This document shows positions 12,401-21,400 of a DNA stretch of 64,000 nucleotides, piece after piece. The notes below the pieces were generated by a model. The model made no database searches, had not been told where the DNA came from, and was given only the letters and a program-made list of their open reading frames with translations. Numbering within the stretch: the first letter of the stretch is position 1; every line of letters starts with the position of its first letter. Source of the DNA: Gnetum montanum (lineage: Eukaryota; Streptophyta; Gnetopsida; Gnetales; Gnetaceae); contig MNCI01025132.1 of NCBI GenBank assembly GCA_015680685.1, positions 680,213 through 744,212 of the forward strand. The letters run 5' to 3'. Both the position numbers and the translations under genes were made by a program.

Positions 12401-15400
12401 TGAACGTTTGAAATAGAGATTGATACTGTAAACATTGCCATACAGAGAATGAAGTAGTTGCACAAGATCAGGAGAGATTCATAAAAATCCTATTGTAAAA
12501 ACCAAACTATGATTTAGCGTATGGATCTGAAAAACAGGGTATATTATTAGAAGTATTCATGAAATAAATACTAAACGATGAACATTAGAAAAATATAGTA
12601 ATTCAAATCTACAATATCAATCATAGGAAGTGAAAACCATATAATACAAACTTCAACCCATCAAACAAGAAACAGCAAATTCTGATGTTGAACCTACAAA
12701 TAATTTTTTTAGATACACAGTAGAGTTCATATTTTGACAGAATAAAACATCTATTCTTAAACACTCACATTGAAATGTAAATTTTAATGGTCTGCTATGC
12801 AAATTTAAATGCTGATGTCTGTGATTAGTTGCGTGAAAACTAAACTTTTGATTACAGGGCTATAGATGACCTAATGAATGACATATTCTGATTTTCCATA
12901 CAGAATTCACCCAAAAACAACAATTTCAGACTCTGCAAAAAAAGGTAAGTGTTAATTTTCTAATAATTTGAGATCATGAGAACGATAAATAAACAACCAA
13001 CATTTTATTAATTTCAAGATAAAAAAGTCCATCTCTAGGGACTACAATTGGCCATTGGCAACTTGGTTCCCTAGCTCATTGCAGTACCTATTTTTGATAT
13101 ACATTAGCAACTACAAACAGTCCCTTAAGAGTAGATGAAAACAAAAAGCATTGACTATACGATTTTAGAATTAAGTTCTGATTTCTACGAACTGAAAATA
13201 AGAGAGGGTTTATAAAAGTGAGTATGAAATGCCAGAAATTAAAGTTGTACAACCATGATTTTATAAATGTTATCATCATCATTCTAGCCTTGTCCCAACA
13301 CAATGGGGTTGGTTGCACAAGTTTTTTTTCCACCACTCACCTTTATAAAAAGATGGATCTTTGTATATTTGCAATTTCTTTATATTATCTTCCATCATTT
13401 TTTCCATTTCTCTTTTGGTCTTCCTCTAGGTCGTTTTCTTAGAACAATGATGTAGCAACCTTTTTTTATAGGTTCATTATCTGATCTTCTTTGCACATGC
13501 CCAAACCATCTAAGATGGCATTTTTGTAACTTATCTAAAATAGAAGTCACTTCAACTCTTCCTCTAATATCTTTACTTTGTGGTTTATCTTTTTTTGTAA
13601 CATTCAACATCCAAGCATTCACATTGCTACCAGACTGATTTGTTGTTCATGGTTCTTTTGTACTTCCCAATATTCAACACCATATAAGACAACAAGCCTA
13701 TAAAGTTTTTTTTTTTTTTTTTTTTTGTGAGAAGAGGTTAGGGTTTTTATTATTATAAAATCAGGAACCAGCATATGTACAATCTGAAGGGTGGGGAGGG
13801 GAGAAGAACCCCCATATTGAAAAAACAAAAAACAAAACACACAGAGGACCACGAAGTACCCTAAGTAGTGCCAAACAAAAACCTTCGAGATCGGGGTAGG
13901 TAGACCCCCAAAAACAAGTCTTCCCCAAAACATCACCATACCCCACAACATGGCCCACTCCAAAACCCAACTCTAAAAGGGTCTTGGCAACCTTGTGCAT
14001 GGGCCATGTGCCCTTTCCTGGGCATTAGTGGCATCCAAGACGGCTTTGTGATGTTTAGACGCCACGAAGGCAACAATTTCCTGGAGTTTCTTGTACTATT
14101 TTTCTTGTTGCTTGCTCTCCTGGTCTCCCAACTCATTGGCCCCATCAGGATGTAGTTTGCCCATGGTAATCCGGATGAATCTGTGCAAGGCATGCCAAGC
14201 AGCATTTCAGTTGACGTCCATGATGACGTATGGGGAATGTCCCATTTGTAGCCAACGACGAGCATTTGACTCATGCACCACATCTTGGGCTTTGTTTTAT
14301 TTGTTCTTTCAACAAGTCCCTAATCTGTTGTTCCTCCTCTTCTTCGGCCCTCCTTTTGCACTTATGCTCCTCCTTTATCTATGCATGCAAGGTATCATCT
14401 AATTTGTTCTTGATGGCAACCTTCTTCAGATCTTGCTAACATCTTTCCTCCTTGGTAGCCTCTATGTGGCATTCTTCTTCTTGCTCACCGTGTAGTTGTT
14501 GCTCCTATTCATGCTTCTGCAACTTTGCCTTCCATGTAGCCCTCTCTTCTGCATGCACCTTGGCCTCCACCTCAGTGGAGGCCCTTTTGAGGTCCTCCTA
14601 GTATTTCGCCTATAACTCCTGATGGAGTGTTTCTGTGGCCTGCATGATTTGCTCTTGCACAGTAAACAACTAGTCTATTGCAAACTCCTACTAATCTGAT
14701 CCAAACCCATCTCTCACCCCTCTCACAACACCACACACCACCGGCGTTGAGGAAGAGGAAGCCTCTTCAATATTGCATTGCCACTCATAGACAGCTATGA
14801 AAGGTGAGAACCAAGTTGGCAGCAGGTCCAACGGTTGGGAAACTTGCTAGAGGGCCAAAATCAGGCTAGAATGGTGCCCTTGTGCTCACTACGTAGGGAA
14901 GCCAAAAGGAATTTTGGCATGTTAACCCAATGGCCAAGCTATAGACACCTCAAGAAGGTGAAGTGAGTCCCTTGCAATTTCTAGACATTTCCGGACTGCA
15001 TGAAATAGCAATCCACTAACTTCAGTGCTTCCTACTGGAGCTACAGTAGTGTCGACATCAGGACATACACATTGCCTATCTTAGGCATTGTTCCGTTAAA
15101 GAAACCTTCAACATCCTACAGTCCTCAACCTATGGGCAAGACAACCTCCCTATCCTTCAACACCCCCAGGTATCTTGTGATAGTTACCTCAGTCAAGGAA
15201 ATGTGGACGCCATGGAACATTGTGGAGTCTCCTCTCCACCATTTGTAGAATGACTAGTCAGCAAGGTCGGGGTCTCCCACAAGCAAGGGCAGGAGGTTGG
15301 CCCAGCCCATCTACATTCACCATATCCTAGAGCTTCTGATTGCTCTGGAAGTTCTTGATTTGAGGCTCATATGTAGGGGTCACACAAATTGCCACCACCA

Positions 15401-18400
15401 TCTCCTTCCACAGCCATAGCCCAAGGAGCGCAACCTGCGTTGGTGGCTTAAGCCATGCCAACCTAAAGGTACATTCATTGCAAACTCTCTAGAGGCACTA
15501 GAGAATGGCAACAATAGGCATGTCACTATGCAAGTGCAGCCATGGCTGAATGGTAGCAGCCCTCCAAATGACAACATCAAACAAGCAAAGTTAGGTGAAA
15601 TGATGGATTGTTTCCTCTGCAATACAACAAAGGGGCTAGGTGTCATTTAATTGTAGCTTGTGCCTTTTTTGGTAGGCGCCCTTTCCAAGTGACCCACCAA
15701 CCAAGAATAGTAGGGTATTTGTGCTTGATGATGTTGCGTGGCTGCATTTCCAACATTTCCCATTGAGTCACCTTATGCACATGGTTGTAGAGGTTACGCT
15801 AGATGTGAGAATCCCATGCATCTGCAGTCCAAGGCTGATATATGTTCTTGAGCACAAGTACCCATTGTGCTGGGTAATTAACATTATGCATGAATCTATT
15901 TATGATCTCCTATATCCTATCAAGATGGCATCATCGAACTTCAGCACCCCCAAAACCCCTTGCTGATTTTTAGTCTATCAACCTTCTCCTAACAGACAAG
16001 GTGCATTCATTTGCCCTCATTTCCTCCAAATCAAATAAAATTTTGAATAATTTTATCCACTTTGTTAATGACAACTTTCGGAGGAATGGCAATAGAAGCA
16101 ACAAATCTAGCAATGGTGGACAAGACCAAAGTTGCCAAGATGATCTTTCCTTTTTTTTGTGAGGAAGGGAGAAGTCTAGTGCCCCACTTGCAACTGAAGT
16201 CTTTGAATCAGCTTATTCCATGACATCTTCCTATTCCATGCAAACATAGGCATTCCCAGGTAGGAGTGTTGTATTGTTCCTTGCAAGATTTTGAGTTCTT
16301 AACACACTTGATTTTTAACAATCCCTTTAGTGTGAAAGAACTGGATCATGGACTTTGCCCAAGTGAGCTTTAGCCCCACTTCACATGCCATTCTACTAAG
16401 CACCTTGTTCACCACTTGTGCTTGCAGGACATTGGCCTCAATAACTAGTATTGTGTCATTTGCATAGTGTTCGATGATACAAGTCACCCCTTCAATGTGC
16501 AGCCCTTTGACCCCTTCCATCCTACAGTAAAAATTCATGGTATCCATGGCAATAATGAATAGGTACGGTGAGAGAGAGTTCCCTTGGCAAAGGCCTCTAT
16601 TGGGGAAGGAAAACCTTCAGAGCTGCCCATTGATACCAAAAGAGTATGCCCCCATGGTTTGGAGGTTAATGCATAAATTAACAAAATTGGGATGAATTCC
16701 CTTCTTGATCATAATATCCCAAAGGGCACTCCATTGAACAATGTCATAAGCTTTGGTAATATGTAGTTTGATACACATACTTGGGAACTTGGCATGTTGG
16801 ATTGAATGCATAACCTCTTGCAGGAGAAGGATTTGGTCCTATATATATCTCCCTTTGATGAATCCTGCTTGTTGAATACCATCCAAGGATGGCATTAGTG
16901 GCTAGAGATGCTTGACCAAAATTTTTGTGAAGAGTCTTAGGAGTGTGTTGCAAACTCCAATGGGCCTGAAGTGTAATGGCTCCATTGGATTATTGATCTT
17001 TGGAATAGGCATAGTTCTATAATAGTTAATCTCACGTTGGACTTGCTACCATTTTAGCATGAGTTTAAAGGCATCTAGTATATATACCTCTAATATATCC
17101 ATGAATTCGTAAAAGAATTCAATGGGCCATCCATCTAGTCCCAAGGCCTTACTGCTTTTGAGCATTTCCATAGCTTCTAACAACTCTTGTTTGGTAATGG
17201 GGGTGATAAGCCTTTGGTTATCAGCCTCCTTAACCACTCTTTGGATCGAAACCGAAACGGGGAGGATTCCCCACTTTTCCAGATACTGGACCAATATCTC
17301 TACATAGCCTAAGCACTATCATTTATATCATGGAGGATATGACCCTTCGACGAGAGATTGTGAATTGTTTGGGCCTGATTATTGACTTTTGCAACGATGA
17401 AAAAGTAGTGTTCCTATCTCCCTTCCTAAGCAATCTGACCCATGATCTCTCTTGCCAGTACTGCTCCTCTTCTTCCAACAACTATTGGAGTGCTACCAAT
17501 AGACTGTCTTCCTCTTCCATCAATGATTCCCTAGCTTCTTTTCTTGCTTGGACATCTATCAACTTTTGAGGTAGCATAGCACAAGAGGCCATGAAGGAGT
17601 ATTTTTCAGACAATTTTATGTTTCGTATCCTTTGCTTGAGCCTAGCCATGCCACATTTTAGAAAATCTTGTGGGTCCATTTGGGAAGGATATTCTACCTA
17701 GATGTCAACTACTAGAGGTTGCATACATGGCTTTGTCAACCAAGGTCTTTTAAATCTAAATGGGTTCGATCCTTGCCTATATAGCTTCCAAACCTTACAT
17801 CATGGTGATCAGACGCTCTCCTTTCATGACCCTAGACCAAGACCTCTTGGCTAATAAGGATTTTCACATTGACCTAGACCCAATTAATCCTTGACATGAC
17901 CCAGTTTGGCTCTTTTCTCCTATAGCTCTAGGTAAAAAGGCATTCCTTGATATCGACATCGATTAAGTCATAGGCGTAAAAAAATTGTAGAAATTGTTGG
18001 CTTCTTGGTAGAGATTCAGTATCTCCCCCAATCTTTTCCTACGTGTGGACCCTCTAATTGAAGTCCCCAATTAGAATCCAAGCTCGCCAATCTAGAATGC
18101 AACCATCAATCCTTAGTAGCTCATGCATATGTTCATCCTAGTCGTAGGGGCCATAAAAATTGGCGATCCATAAACCTTGTGCTAGTAGAAAGACGGTGAT
18201 ACTCCATGTAGAAGAATGAACAATGTCAAATGGTAGGCAGGAGAGGGTAGTCAATCCCCCTCCCCTCCCCACCTTCCCCCGCATTACCCTACCCCGACAA
18301 TCCACAAAGTGGCCATGCTAGCCTTGCCAGCATAGCATATTACAATGCACGGTGTGCAATTTGGTCTCCTAGAGGCACACCATTATACAACCTTCAAGTT

Positions 18401-21400
18401 GCACTAATTCTTTCAAAATACTTCTTTTGTAGGGGGTACCTTGTCCCTTGCAATTCCATGACAATATCTTCATGGTTTACTTGTTGACTAGTTTTTGTAA
18501 ACCCCCTTTGGGGTTGCTGGAGATCCCAAGTCAATATCTTCTTGTGTTTTCCTATTCTATATTTCTTGGCATGTTGGGCATCCCACCTTTCAAATTTTTG
18601 TTGTAACCATAAAACCTTGGTTTTCTTGTTGTTGGCACTTTCGAGTTATCTCCAGCTTTGGCATAGCAAAGCTGTGCATCATTGAGACCCACCCTTGCTT
18701 CCAATGGGAGCCCTAGAGAATAAGGCTAGATCCTGGTGTGCCCCTAGCCACCAGTGCATAAGGCCTGGGCTCATTGCCCCAAAAAACCATGGCCCTCCTA
18801 GCAACACATGGTCCCTATCCTTGAAATACTAGAAAATAAAGAGCAGTACGTCACTAGTAAGTGACCAAACTTGCACATCACTTAGCCCCCACGATGTATT
18901 CACCCAACATTTGATATGCTCCAACTTAGGCCATGCTCCAGAGGAAACAAATTTTCCAATGAGGCTCAACTCCATGGTGCGTAGCCCCTTTGGCGGTGGA
19001 CCCCGCACCTACAACCTCAAGGTCCCTTCATTGTACGAGCAGGCATCAATACCTCCTTCTCCAGGATGCCAACTTGCAATACCTCATTTTCTTACACCGT
19101 GGCCAGCTCCATCTATCCCCTTCTCTGGCTCTTCGTTATCTCCGAGTTGCACAAATGACTTTCCCTCCATGCTCCCATTTGCTTCCTATGCCTCGCTCCC
19201 TCTCATTTCCATGCTCTCCTGCAGGCCTATAGAGTTCTCCCTTCAGTTTTATTGGGATTTTTTATCACTTAGAAGTAAGCCATAAAAATAAATGTTCTTA
19301 ACATAATTTAGCACTTCTAAAAGCTAAGCCCCTATATAAGAAGAAAACCAGCATTAGATAAAATGGTGGGGGCTAACATAATTTAGCACTTCTAAAAGCT
19401 AAGCCCCTATATTCCCCACAAGAGATCATCAGCTTTGGATAGAATGATGGGGACATTCATTCATTCTGAACATGCAGATTTGAAATGCCAAGTGCACATG
19501 AAAAGAAAAAACCAACCCATGAGCCTAATGCATTTTTGTCCAAGAATCAAATGCATGACTCACAAAAGAATTTGTAACTCATAACACATACAGAAATCCC
19601 ACATGCCCACAAGAGAGAGAGCCCTTAACTTGTCAAAGCTAAGAAACATATGTTTTTTACCAATTTCAGCCCACAACAATCTGTGAAATTGGCCCCAATA
19701 CAAACCTAGGTTCAGCCATGAGTAGTGTTAAAAGATAGCGTGGTCTCCCTCACTTTTGTGAAATGATGAAATCAATAGTAAAAGCCCCACTATGTAAAGG
19801 CTGAAGAAGATCACAACGCTTATGCAAAGACTTGTGCATACATGTTGATTCAATGGGTGAGTGGATTCATGTGAGAGTGACAACATCCAAGAGAGACTTG
19901 AGTCCTTGTTTTCTAGCTATCCATACATATCATCATGAGCATGGTCAAAAGGTAACGTCAAACACCCAAGACAATTGTTGTAACAACGTTGTCTGGCACC
20001 CCAAGAGTTTCCCAGGCAGATTCTGAATCAGGACGAAAATTAAGAAGAATATGCCTCAGCAATCAACAAACCTGAAACACATGCCAACGAAACACATGCC
20101 AACAAACCACATGTTAGTGTTAGCATGCATCCTGAGTGGTGTTTCAAATCCAATATACACATTATCCTAACAAGCTAGATACCACTCCCTTGCTCCACTC
20201 ACATGGACACCATGGGGACTACCAGCTGAACCCTCCAGATTCATTACCGCATGCTAGTAGTTGGTGTCGCACTCTTATGAGCGCACGCAACGTCCCATAG
20301 CATGTCCCATGACACACCCGGTTAAACACCCCAACGTAGAGTTGAACTACGCAACCCTCCCAGGCAAAGTCCTACCAAGTGGGGTAATGAGGAGGAAGGT
20401 TGTAGCCTCCTCTTACTAATGCATGGAACTACCATGCTAGTATGGTTTCGAAGATACAAGGAGCGGAGGACTCCTTGGACCCCCATGGCCCCCGAACCGT
20501 GGGGGAGGTAGCAGGCCACCACCAACTCTGCTAACTCTTTCATAGTTGTAGTTACTTTTTCTCATAGACTTTTTAGTTATGGCTCACCTTTTTAACTTTT
20601 AAAAGTGACTTTATAAGGTTAAGAGGGTTCTTAATTTATTTTTGACTTTTATCCATTTTCCTAACTGTTCATATTTTGGATAGGAAAAGACATTGAGCAC
20701 AAACAGTTAAAATGATCACAAACATGTCATAGTTATGTTGGTAAAGTTCAATATTTTGACTAAATCATAGAAAATGCAGGATTGTAGGGTACTTTCTTTA
20801 ACCGTTCAATACTAAAATTTTAAAATTTATGAAACTAATTATAGCTCTGTACTCTACATGCAAAATTGAGTTTGCCCACCAAATTTGAACGTGATCTGAT
20901 AACTTTGAGTTCTGATATAATTTTATTAATTAAAATAATCAATGAATCAAAAATTTTTAACAAAATGTCAAAATAGATAGTGAATCATGTTTTCATGAAT
21001 TTCAAAGTATTATTTGAAAATGGTATTAGACTTTACCACCTCATCCAATAATAATATATTTTCCTAGTTTTAAATAGTAAATAATTAGAAAGAAATTGCT
21101 AATAAATAGTAAATTTTCTTAAACCATGCAATCAAAAGTTTTCATGTTAACTTCTAAGTGTAAGACATCTCCAAATATATACCAGCTTCAGAACAATTTC
21201 AAATCTAACTTTGCGATAATAGTGGGGCATTACATCAATTAAGAAAAGCTTCTTAAATTGAGCAAAAAGTTTTTGGAGCATATAAAATCTAATAGTTTGG
21301 TTTGTTTTTCCTTTTTGTGAAATACATTTGGCTTTTCACATATTCATTCACTTTGTTATACAGTTTATTATATGTATACTGCAATGTGTGCAGTATATTT

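Larger units (their letters stand above)
13705..19275 (-). mobile_element. LINE (L1-type) copy 3, nearly full length
   Basis: Minus-strand element ending in a poly(A) tail (T-run about 13706-13727). Going 5' to 3' it holds an ORF1 remnant with a DUF4283-like block (HVLLGGPWFFGAMSPG near 18810), the ORF2 start with the endonuclease (from 18473), reverse transcriptase (about 17294-16299), a degraded zf-RVT region (about 15650-15380) and the extra C-terminal modules (about 15290-13990). Flanks show an imperfect duplication: AAGCCTATAAA at 13694-13704 and AAGCCATAAAA at 19277-19287, a plausible target-site duplication. It lies antisense in the HEATR6 intron. Confidence 0.8.

Noticed and set aside
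18911-19285. 124-codon plus-strand open frame
   Set aside because: Antisense to the ORF1 region of LINE copy 3, Pro/Ser-rich by composition and without a domain.
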